From Taudactylus pleione (Eukaryota; Chordata; Amphibia; Anura; Myobatrachidae), in the NCBI GenBank assembly GCA_031769625.1, contig JAUIMM010000015.1, positions 30,162,501 to 30,226,500 of the forward strand: a stretch of 64,000 nt of DNA, written 5' to 3'. Shown here one piece after another: positions 1 to 9,133 of the stretch. The notes beneath the pieces were generated by a model. That model made no database searches. It saw only the letters and a program-made list of their open reading frames with translations, and was not told the origin of the DNA. Position 1 is the stretch's first letter. Every line of letters begins with the position of its first letter. A program made the translations under genes and the position numbers.

Positions 1-280
1 TTCCTGCTTAAACACGTCAAGTAAATTTTCCCCTAGTTCTCCGATCTAACAGGATACAATATAGACCTGCTAATGTGTGCCAAGAAAAGTATATACACAC
101 CATTACACCTCCACTGCATGTCTAAACTGTTGAAACAAGGCAGGATTGGTCTGGAGATTCAGGTTGTCCTCACCATGCCATTCACATGTTGCAGCAGAAA
201 TCAAACTTTATCAGAGAAGGCGAAGTTACTCCAATCTTATACTGTCCAGTATTGGTGAGCCTTTGCCCATTGCAGCCTCA
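1..280. other. No feature seen
   Basis: I see no exon-like sequence and no recognisable repeat end here. Short open frames exist but resemble no protein I know. The stretch ends at the TCA target duplication of the next element. Confidence 0.5.
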
Positions 281-784
281 GGGCCTGATTCAGACCCGCT
301 CGCGAGCGCTGAGTGCTCGCAAGCAGGTCGATGTTGCCCAAGTGCGCATGCGCACGAGGAAGCCGTCGTTATGGGTCTCGCAGCAAAGGGGGCGTGCTGT
401 CGATGGTGATTGACAGCACGCCCCCTTTGGTGGGCGTGCCGGGGGCGTGGCTGCCCAGACGGAGGCGTTCCCATGGGAACCCCTACCGTCTGGGGCCGGC
501 CCCACTGACATCACTAGTGATGTCAGTGGGAGTGCTTTTGGCTCTGATAGAGCCAAAAGCACTCCAGGGCTTGCGGCAGCGAGACCCTACCGCAAGGGTC
601 TTGTCGCAAGCCCGATGGTCGCGATGGTCTTGACCATCGCGACCATCATTTTGGCTGCTCGCTATAGCTGTGGGTGGTCACCCACAGCTATGCGAGCGGC
701 CAGGAGGCCGCTCCAAAAGGTAGGAGGGACGGCCCTGATTCAGAGCGAGCGCTCTGTCAGAGCGTCCGGCTCTGAATCAGGCCC
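281..784 (+). repeat. Hairpin-chain MITE, full-length copy, 3-bp TSD TCA
   Basis: This is a 504 bp non-autonomous element flanked by TCA at 278-280 and 785-787. It starts GGGCCTGATTCAG and ends CTGAATCAGGCCC. Nearly all of its length is a series of short inverted repeats: about 294-330, 345-358, 388-433, 449-486, 500-529, 530-565, 567-613, 614-648, 656-700 and the terminal hairpin about 733-784, plus a short GGCC-rich one near 701-712. Hairpin five is a perfect palindrome centred on CACTAGTG. There is no coding capacity. The 3-bp duplication suggests PIF/Harbinger-type mobilisation, which is an inference because no transposase of that family is in the window. Confidence 0.85.
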
Positions 785-952
785 TCAGTTTCCTGTTCTT
801 AGCTGACAGCAGTGGAATCCGGTGTAGTCCTCTGCTGCTGTAACTCATCAAGGTTCAACATGCAATAAATTCAGAGATGCTCTTCTGCATGCCACAGTTT
901 TAATGCTCGAGTATTTCAATTACTATCTCCTTTCTGTCAACATGAGCCAGGC

Positions 953-1104
953 TGGTCATTCTACTCTTGACCATCGCTACCATCTTTTTGGCCGCTTGCA
1001 TAAGCTGTGGGTGGTCACCCACAGCTATGCAAGCGGCAAGGAGGCCACTCCAATTTTAGGTAGGAGGGGCCCTGATTCAGAGCGTCCGGCTCTGAATCAG
1101 GCCC
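953..1104 (+). repeat. Hairpin-chain MITE, right-end fragment
   Basis: Only the right part of the family consensus is present: the GACCATCGC region, the hairpin with GTGGGTGGTCACCCAC at its core (about 990-1032), and the terminal hairpin ending CTGAATCAGGCCC. The left part is missing. In the central hairpin both arms read GCTTGCAT/ATGCAAGC, whereas the copy at 281 has a GCGAGC arm, so the change is matched on both sides. Confidence 0.75.
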
Positions 1105-1207
1105 AGAGTCTATAAAGGGGTGTAACATGCTATAATCTAAAGACCATTACTATTGGTGATAGAATTAGAAGGACTTTAACCACGGCTCAGAGTAAGCCAT
1201 TCCCTTA

Positions 1208-1433
1208 AGCCGGGTACACACGGAACGATGTGCTGCATCAACGATTTCACTTGAACTTTCTGTAGAGCATGATAGATATCTTTCAGTGAAGTCATCAAGC
1301 CACATCTCTGACCAGGCCAAAGATATTGTTATCGTCCAGCGGAAGCGCGCATCGTTGGTCGTTCATTGCATACACAGGGAACGATAGATCGTTGAACGAT
1401 ATCGTTCAAAGATAGTCTCGTGTGTATGCCCCT
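1208..1433. repeat. Short TIR element, GGTACACAC family, TSD TTA
   Basis: The left end reads AGCCGGGTACACACGG and the right end GTGTGTATGCCCCT. TTA occurs on both sides (1205-1207 and 1434-1436). The interior is rich in ATCGTT/AACGAT words in both orientations. TTA/TAA duplications fit PIF/Harbinger-type insertion. It is one of about eight related copies in the window. Confidence 0.7.
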
Positions 1434-2935
1434 TTACTCTACATTTTCAGCTCAACACCAAACAATATCTAAGCAGACCTTTGAAAATATTTTCGCTCCT
1501 GCAAAGGTGTTCTTAGAGAGTTTACTGGTGTGCAAATTATTCAATTACCTAGACATAGTTTGATTATAAGTTTTAAAAATTGAAACATTAAATAAAATAA
1601 AAAAATCTGTTCAAGTAGGTGGCAGTGCTAAGCCAGACCATTTTTCCATTTCAATTGTTTAATTATTATGGAGTTATGGCTTCCTTTATTTACATTTGCC
1701 GTAAATCTATATTGCGTGTTGCTCATATATACAGTACATGAGGTTAATAAAGTTTTAATAATATAATCACCTGCCCAAGAAGTTGGAATCCCCCTATGAA
1801 AATTATGTTCCTACCTCTGGCATAGATTAACGCACCACATATTGATTCAAGGTACATACACACATGTAGCCATGAGTATAACCATTCTTCTATGCTTTCG
1901 TGGTAAACGCATACGCTGAATGCATCTCTACAGTAAACGCCAGGTCACTACACACTTTTCTGTATGCCCGACACATGAAAAATAGGATGTATCTGGTGCT
2001 TCAAGTGTTTAGAAAAGTGTCATGTGTACACCACAGTTACTATTGAGATCAGTGGCTGTGATATAAGCAGTTAACATTTAGTACAGAACAGTAGGTGAAC
2101 ACACCATAAAGATACTAAAGCATTGATTTATAGAAAAGGTTTAGAAGCATAATGGAACCAATTGAGCAATATAAACGCCTGCTCAAACAGCTGTCTGATA
2201 ACACTCCGTTGTATGATCAACATCCGTAACCCTATTCTATGAAGCAACTGCGATTTTTCAAAATGTTACTGGAAAGGCCAGTTACACCCCAATGTTTGAA
2301 ATTATTTACATTTATGAAGGAATGCCATTCTGAATACATATGTGGGGGGTAAGGCAAGATGTCTGACATCACATTGATAGATGAAAAATCAGAGCTCTAT
2401 TATAGGTACCAATTAAGTAAAAATAAAAAAAATGGGCATGGTACATTTGGAGAACAAAAAAAAATTCTAAATGTTTGTAAGGTTTTTATCTAGGTGGACA
2501 TGTTTAATATATCATTATTTGTTACAGGGCTGTATAAATACGGGTTGCCAGGTGGATGGACAATATTGTATCTTACATGTAATCAGCAGACACATAGCTT
2601 CTACCGGAGCACTAAAATGCTAGTCAGTATCAGATGGTCACATGGTGACGTCAGGCAAAGAACATGCCGATATCCTCCTCACCTAAGGACTAGACTTCTA
2701 AAGTGCCAGCAGTGACTATGAGTGGCAGCCATTTACATGAAGCATGGCATCCCTGTGTCAGTTATGTGACAGGCATGGGGCAATGTGGACACTGACGGGT
2801 GACTGTAGGTTGCAAAGACTATAAAAATTATTTTGCATAGCACTCCGGTCTCCTCCCTCATACTGCCTTCCGCTATCCTACGCTCTTATTTGTTCTTGGC
2901 CCCTACCTTTTGAATGCAGTCCTGCTTTATCGCTA
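1434..2935. other. AT-rich intronic sequence, nothing recognised
   Basis: The sequence is AT-rich with no convincing ORF, tandem array or terminal repeat. If the USP54 model is right, it lies in the intron downstream of the second coding exon. Confidence 0.4.
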
Positions 2936-3172
2936 AAGCTGCGTATCCACTTGCCGATTAAAATGAGCTATATCGTTCAATCGCTCATTAATCGTGCATG
3001 GATCGGGCATGAAAATGTCGAAAACGACCAGCAATGCGCGCTCCCGCTGATCGATTTCGACATCAATCATCGCCTGAACATGCTGGTCAATCTACCGATA
3101 ACAACAGATTGGCCATGTTCAGGGATGAGGGGAGGGTGCCTATACTGAACGACATATCGTTCAGTGTAGGCA
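2936..3172. repeat. Short TIR element, diverged GGTACACAC relative
   Basis: The left end AAGCTGCGTATCC and the right end AGTGTAGGCA are weakly inverted. CTA occurs on both sides. The interior has AACGACATATCGTT-type words as in other family members. The boundaries are uncertain by a few bases. Confidence 0.5.
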
Positions 3173-3926
3173 CTACAGGGAAGAGAAACAACTGTACGAT
3201 TACAATGTTGTAATCGTACTGTCGTTCTATCTGCTAGAAATACAGGGTCTTTTTGTTGTTTTGTTTTTAAACTCTCCTACCAATTTACAGAATTAATATT
3301 ATTATTTTCAGGGTCACCTTGTCCTAAATGCACTTCACGTATTTAAATGAGCCATATTCAAATGTACTTACTTCATGTGTCCCAAAAACTGATTTTGAAT
3401 AGGATTAATAGTTTTTTTCATATTTAAAATATATTCTAGCTCAAAAGTTATAGCCTACGATGAGTAGGGACTGCAGCAGCAAGATTTTGTCAATAAAGCA
3501 CACATATTTAAAGCAGCAATTTTTTTTTTAAAAGAACAAACTACCTGGTTTTGGCTCTTAAATAATTGCTGCTTTAAAGCGACCAGCTAAATCGTTGAAA
3601 TCTCACTGTTGCCCACAACTTGCAGGCTATTAATGTTGGGCCTATATACTTTTCATTTCATTTTATCTACTTTTTTATCTTTAAAACTAGACGCTTATCT
3701 AATGCAGCACAATAAATTAAATAAAAAAAAGAATAAAGATTAAAAAGATTGGACTTTTCAAAATATTTGTAGCAGACAAAAGCCACAAGTGTTTTGGACA
3801 GAAACATGTGGTTTATTGTCCTTGGAAGGTATTGTAACTATAATTACTGTGTAATATAGGACACAAGGAATATATATGTTCAATCATACAGTTTATAGAA
3901 AGAATTCTCAGCATGCCATGTCGTAC
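3173..3926. other. Intronic sequence downstream of USP54 second coding exon
   Basis: Mostly AT-rich sequence with poly-A and poly-T tracts. On the minus strand it immediately follows the exon donor site. I searched it for the next expected USP54 exon and saw none, so that exon should lie left of the window. Confidence 0.5.
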
Positions 3927-4019
3927 CTTTAGTGCACAAAATATGCAGGAGTCACCCATACATTTGTGCGTGGTTAGTTGTCTGAAGCTCCGGCGGAAAA
4001 TATCGAGATGCCACAAAAC
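3927..4019 (-). CDS. usp54: USP54 coding exon 2 (USP catalytic domain, part)
   Basis: This 93-nt exon encodes 31 residues starting [12 protein letters not shown] and ending [12 protein letters not shown]. That matches the segment just after the Cys box in vertebrate USP54; USP53 differs at several of these positions. The acceptor is a pyrimidine-rich tract ending ATCACAG, and the donor is AAAG|GTACGA. Both splice junctions are phase 0, joining cleanly to the exon at 26862-27008. USP54 is a USP-fold protein long labelled inactive; work I recall on USP53/USP54 reports K63-directed deubiquitinase activity. The reading frame is intact with no stop. The next exon is not in the window. Confidence 0.93.
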
Positions 4020-4347
4020 CTGTGATGGAAGAACAGAGATTTTTTTTTTTTATAATTTCTTCTCATCAAAAGTCAGTCAACCATTGTGCTACATAAGTTC
4101 TATATACTCAAGCATTTTATTTTCCAAGTTAAGAGAGTTGGAGGAGAATATATGCAGACCATCCAAATCAACCTATAAAATGCAACACAATTGTGTATGT
4201 GTGTCTTTTCATGTGTTTGGAAGGTCTTTATTCATTGGAGATATTTCATAGATGCAGCATATGCAAAAAAATAAATAAAAAGCAGTAACATTTTTGATAA
4301 AACTCTGTTATGCCAGGTCCGTATTTTATGAAAAAAAAAACAAACAT

Positions 4348-4679
4348 GGAGGAAATTCAATTGAATGTGATGTTGAATAGCGCCAGGAATGAATTCCTGG
4401 CGCTATTCAATTAGCCACATTGTACACCCACGATTAGAGGATTTCTGTTCGCACCCGCTTAAGGTAAAAGCAAAAATCTAACTAAACTAGTGCCGCGATG
4501 CTAGTTTCGTGCTTACTGCGTATACCAACAGCATCACGCCCAGCACTTCATTTGGAAAATGCCGTTTACCAAAACTAAACCCCTGGCATTAGGCGCAGTA
4601 AACTGCATCTCCTGGCTTAAGTGCTTGGGGCACTCATTCCTGGTGCTATTCAACATAGCATTCAATTGAATTCACCCCA
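4348..4679. repeat. MITE with ATTCAATTGAAT ends
   Basis: The ends form imperfect inverted repeats of about 50 bp. The left has ATTCAATTGAATGTGATG and the right has CATAGCATTCAATTGAAT. A second inverted pair (GCGCCAGGAATGAATTCCTGGCGC) lies just inside the left end. The interior shares blocks such as ACAGCATCACGCCC and CAGTAAACTGCATCTCC with the element at 62530-62870. No clean target duplication was resolved. Confidence 0.65.
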
Positions 4680-5672
4680 TAGATCACACCACAGAGAGAA
4701 TTTATTTTCTTATTTTCACAGATTAACTTTATTGATGAACTAATTTTTAGCCTCCAACAAAAGTGGTTTTAACGCAAAAGCATTTTTCAAATAAAAAAAT
4801 AATTTAATGCACTTTTAAAAGGAAATTCAATTAAAAAATTACATTAAAAAGACATTTTCATTCAACATTGTGCAGATTTTACCAAATATTACATTACTTA
4901 AATGAAAAGCAAATCAATGCAAGTTCAAAATGGGGACACATGGACAATCAGACGTGCTAGTATAACCTGCCCAAAAACAAAAAAAAGTGTAACATTGTTA
5001 TAAATCTGAGAGAAGTCGCCCTTCTTAGGACCTGAATAGATGGCATTTTTAACCAAACAATAAAGTGCCCAATAAGCTTTAAAAAAAAAAAATAAGTCAA
5101 ATAACAAAAGGAGGCAGCCACAATGCCACTGGAAATATTTTGCTTTGGATAACACAAACAGCAGCTATGCTGCATTCCTAGGTAAGCGCATTCCCACGAG
5201 CTGGAACAATATTGTTTTATTACAGGGAGTATGTACGGAACAGCTTGTCTCTAACTCTTGCCTTTCTCCAAGGTTACTCTACCAGTAAGAAAATATTCAT
5301 TAGCCTGGCCAGTTGAGACTTTGGTCCTTCCCGTTCAGGCTTTCAGCTATGCAAATAGAAATAACATCACAGACATTCTAATTAATGTCTTAGTCATACG
5401 GTGATGAAGGGAACACCCTGTTGACTGCTTGGGGAAAATTATATTAGGTTATTAAAATAGCAGTCACATTAAAGATACTGCAACCTTGGTGCAGCCCTGT
5501 GATTTTAGATTCTTTTACAGTGAATCAAAAACTGCTCAAGATGTATTTAAGGCCAGCCATCAAGAATTTAAAATATGCATGTGAATAGACCGCAGCAATA
5601 CAGAATAGTTTTTTGTTTGTTTGTTTTTTAAACATGGCAGATTGGTCCATAAGGAAATTATATTCTCTACTA
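4680..5672. other. Intronic sequence, nothing recognised
   Basis: AT-rich sequence with several A and T homopolymers. It has no terminal repeats or tandem arrays and no protein similarity that I recognise. Confidence 0.4.
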
Positions 5673-5890
5673 CATGCTCACATACATACACACTAGGGTT
5701 ATTTTTTTGTTGGGAGCCAATAAACCTTCCAGTATATTTTTGGAGTGTGGGAGGAAACCAAATTACCAGGAGGAAATCCATGCAAGCACAGAGAGAGATA
5801 TACAAACTCCACACATATATGGCTGTATTAGGAATTGCACCCACGACCTGAGTACTGTGAGGCAGTGATGATAACCATTACACCGCTGCC
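5673..5890. repeat. Dispersed repeat (GGGAGGAAACC / AACTCCACAC type)
   Basis: It contains the ordered blocks TTGTTGGGAGCCAAT, GTGGGAGGAAACC, ACAAACTCCACAC and a CCACGACCTGAGTACTGTGAG-like end. The same blocks occur at 20838-21195 and 37825-38420. This is a widespread vertebrate interspersed repeat, perhaps a LINE 3' region or a SINE; I cannot settle which from sequence alone. Confidence 0.6.
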
Positions 5891-6310
5891 AGTCTATTGT
5901 TATGCCAAAGGAAGTGTGGGGAGCAATGTCAAATATACTAGATAAATGAATATTCATCAGTCATAGGAAGAAGTCCAGGAGGGCACTGTTGAAGGTACTT
6001 TCTACCCACTCTTTTGAGTACAGAATGAATAACATGCACTTACAATGGCTATATAGGTGGGCTGGTTGGGCCACTTTAAATGTATACCCATTGATTTTTT
6101 GGGGGGGATTTGGCAGATAAAACCCAAGGGGAATGGCTGGACATTCTTGTCAGCACTAATCTGATCAATTTTTGTATTTTACTTTAATCTTGACATCCAA
6201 GTTATCTGAGTTCTAGGTAGCAACAAATGAATGATTGTATGCATAAGGTCCTCCCCGTTAATTAGTGAGGAGACCAGCGAACCTCAGTGACTTCTGCTTT
6301 ACTGCATTTA
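5891..6310. other. No feature seen
   Basis: No repeat ends or coding similarity recognised. The stretch ends at the TTA target duplication of the next element. Confidence 0.4.
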
Positions 6311-6909
6311 GGGCCTGATCCAGAGCCGCTCGTAAGCGGCTGCTCGTTCGCTCCGAGCGATGTTCGCACAACTGCGCATGCGTATGGGTTGTAATACGCA
6401 TGCGCGAACCAGTCATTGCGGTCGGAAATTGTGTGCTCGCAAAATAGCGAATGCCTGCTAATTTGAGTGACAGAATGAGGCGTTTGTGGGTGGTAACAGG
6501 GGAAGGTGCTTGAAAACGGGGAGTGGAGATCCGAACGCAGGCGTGCCAAACGGTGAAAACGGGCGTTTTAAGGGTGTGCATAATTAACAAAGCAGCGTCA
6601 TTGACCACGTCACTTGGTTGTCTTTTAGCCTGAACTGCTCGCATGATTGCGGTAGGAAAATGCTACCACAAGCACTGCGAGCAGTTCATACGCCTTTCGA
6701 TGTACTCGATTAATCTAATAAATAGCGGAGATGACGTAGGATGCGAGCGGCCAGGGGGCGTTTTTTTAAAAAAAGCGAGCGCATGTTTCGTTCGCTCGTT
6801 CAGACATAGAGGCGTCAACAGACCGCAAAGAGCGAGCACTCTATTTAAATATCCGGCCCCTTTTTCTGAACGAGCGAGCGCAAATAGCGTCCGGCTCTGA
6901 ATCAGGCCC
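6311..6909. repeat. Harbinger-like MITE with GGGCCTGATTCAG-type ends, TSD TTA
   Basis: This 599 bp element begins GGGCCTGATCCAGAG and ends CTCTGAATCAGGCCC. TTA flanks it at 6308-6310 and 6910-6912. The ends match the hairpin-chain family, but the interior is different and has GCGAGCG- and GCATGCG-rich segments. Its relative is at 13678-14265; both share GTGGGTGGTAACAGGGG and GAACGCAGGCGTGCC-like blocks. Confidence 0.8.
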
Positions 6910-7323
6910 TTAGTTCCATGCAGAGCATGTTTCTTGACAAAATGCATAGCAAAAATGGGATTTTTATACTTACTGGTAAATCCTTCTGATTCCACAGGGG
7001 ACACTGGAATGTAGTACACTGGGCTATAGAGGCGTGGATAGATGGAGCTGGCACTTTAAATAATTTAGAAATGTGAAGCTTCTCCCCCTCTATTCCCCAC
7101 CAACCCTCAGTTTAGAAAAATGAAGACCGAGAGGAGATGAAGAATAATGGACTAAAGAGAAGAGAAGGTCACACAATAAACAGAACTACACAAACACACG
7201 GAACCAACCGAACAGGCAGGCGAAGAGCACTAAGGTGAGCGTCCAGTGTCCCCTGTGGAATCAGAGTACTAAAATCCCATTTTCTCTTTCATCTACAAGG
7301 GGAAACTAGTACACTGGGGACGT

Positions 7324-7395
7324 CCCACAGTTTCCCCTACGGGCGGGAGCGCTCTGAGGTTCCTCAGTGCTCCCGCCCGTAGGGGAAACTGTGGG
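7324..7395. repeat. Long near-perfect hairpin in the DIRS 3' region
   Basis: The arms match perfectly for 27 bp, from CCCACAGTTTCCCC inward to GGGCGGGAGC, then continue imperfectly (CGCTCTGAGG against CACTGAGG). The loop is only a few bases. It lies just downstream of the recombinase remnant. It could be a DIRS feature or a local inverted duplication. Confidence 0.85.
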
Positions 7396-7429
7396 TACAA
7401 GGCAGCCAAATCGTGAAGCTGAAGCCGAA

Positions 7430-9032
7430 AATGTGTCAAACCTATAAAACTTCATAGAATGTATGTAACAAGGACTAAGTAGCCGCACGGCACAGCTGCA
7501 TAGTGGAGGCACCCCGATGTGCCACCCACGACGTACCCACAGAGCGTGTGGAATGTGCAGAAATAGTCGGAGGAGGTTGCCTATCGCTGCTGACATAAGC
7601 CTGACATATAGCCTGTCGAATCCACCTCGAAAACATTTGTTTTGATGCTGGCCAACCCCTCCGAACAGCATCATACAGAACAAAAAGGAAATCTTATTTG
7701 CGGAAAGACGCTGTCCGAGTCATATAGACATGGAGTACTCGAACATCATCCAGAGTTGTGGATACTCCAGAGTCCTCAACCAAGGAAGGCACCACAATAG
7801 GCTGATTTATGTTGAAAGCCGACACAATCTTAGGAAGGAAGGTGGCTTGCGCCCTGAGCTCCGCCCTATCATCATAGAAGATAAGGTATGGGGGCTTACA
7901 AGACAGGGCCCCCAACTCAGAAACCCGACGGGCTGAGGGCCTGATTCAGACCCGCTCGCGAGCGCTGAACGCTCTCAAGCGGGTCGATGTTGGCCCAGTG
8001 CGCATGCACACGCCGAAGCCGGCTCCGTCGTGCGCATGCGGGAGACCCGGATAGCGACGGGCAAACTGTCGCTCTGGGTCTCGTACCAAAGGGGGCGTGC
8101 TGTCGATGGTGAGTGACAGCACGTCCCCTTTGGTGGGCGTGCCGGGGGCGTGGCTGCCCAGATGTAGGCGTTCCCATGGGAACACATACCGTCTGGGGCC
8201 GGCCCCACTGACATCACAAGTGATGTCAGTGGGAGTGCTTTTGGCTCTGTTTGAGCCGAAAGCACTCTAGGGCTTGCGGCAACGAGACCCTACCACAAGG
8301 GTCTTGTCGCAAGCCCGATGGTCGCAATGATGTTGAACATCGCGACCTTCTTCCTGGAGGCCGCTCTAAAAATCAAGAAGGACGGCCCTGATTCAGAGCA
8401 TGCGCTCTGTCAGAGCGTCCGGCTCTGAATCAGGGCCTGAAGCCAATGCCAGGAGGAGAACCATCTTTCAAGACAAATACTTGATATCTACCTCATCAAG
8501 CGGCTCAAACATGGAAGACTGAAGAAACGCAAGTACCAATTTAGGTCCCAGGGAGCTGTAGGTGGAACAAAAAGGTGGCTGCACCCACAACACTCCCTTA
8601 AGAAAAGTCTGCACCTCAGGTACGAGGACCAATTTACGTTGAAAGAAGATAGAGAGGGTAGACTTCTGCACTTTTAAAGGACCCTAAATGGAGACCAGCA
8701 TCGAGTTCCGCTTGAAGAAAAAGTAATAGTCTAGATAAACGAAAAATCCTAGACGGGAAGTCCCGACTGTCACACCATGATACATAAGACCGCCAAATGT
8801 TGTGGTAATGCACAGCCATAACCGGTTTTCTGGCACGAAGCACAGTGGGGATAACAGATTCTGGGATGCCTTTGCGTCTCAAGATAGCAGCCTCAACAGC
8901 CACCCTGTTAAACGCAGCTGTGCTAGGTTCGGGTGTATGAAAGGACCCTGTTGCAGAATATCTGGACGAAGTGGTAGGGGCCATGGGTCGTCTGCTAAGA
9001 GAGTTCGAAGGGCCGAGAACCAACTCCTCCAA
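7430..9032 (-). pseudogene. DIRS tyrosine recombinase, decayed and split
   Basis: The N-terminal part (about 8640-9032) shows HNIWRSYVSWCDSRDF and LLLFLQAELDAGLHLGS, the core-binding region of DIRS recombinases. The central part has an RRVSELGALS motif (about 7900-7933), the arginine-containing RxSEL box. Further on come FLPKIVSAFNINQPIVVPSL and a C-terminal FYRF region near 7440. A 501 bp MITE lies between codons of LALAS and ARRVSEL; removing it together with one TGA restores continuous similarity. Other frameshifts remain, so the gene is dead. Confidence 0.85.
7937..8437 (+). repeat. Hairpin-chain MITE inserted in the recombinase gene, TSD TGA
   Basis: This 501 bp element is flanked by TGA at 7934-7936 and 8438-8440. 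It has the same hairpin order as the copy at 281, including the CCCACTGACATCAC/GTGATGTCAGTGGG arms and the terminal hairpin. It lacks the GTGGGTGGTCACCCAC hairpin. The first hairpin has arms GACCCGCTCGCGAGC and CTCAAGCGGGTC. Confidence 0.9.
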
Positions 9033-9133
9033 GGCCAGTCCGGTGCCACGAGTATGGCCGAGGCAGACTCATGTTTCATCCGATTTAGTAGACGAGGAAG
9101 TAGTGAAATTGGAGGAAATAGGTAAACCATGTC

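Noticed and set aside
281..784. Bacterial-type attenuator or riboswitch series
   Set aside because: The hairpins belong to a dispersed element with 3-bp target duplications and many copies in vertebrate DNA.
3813..4016. Separate 67-residue minus-strand gene
   Set aside because: Only the first 30 residues match USP54. The remainder is read-through into the intron past the AAAG|GTACGA donor.
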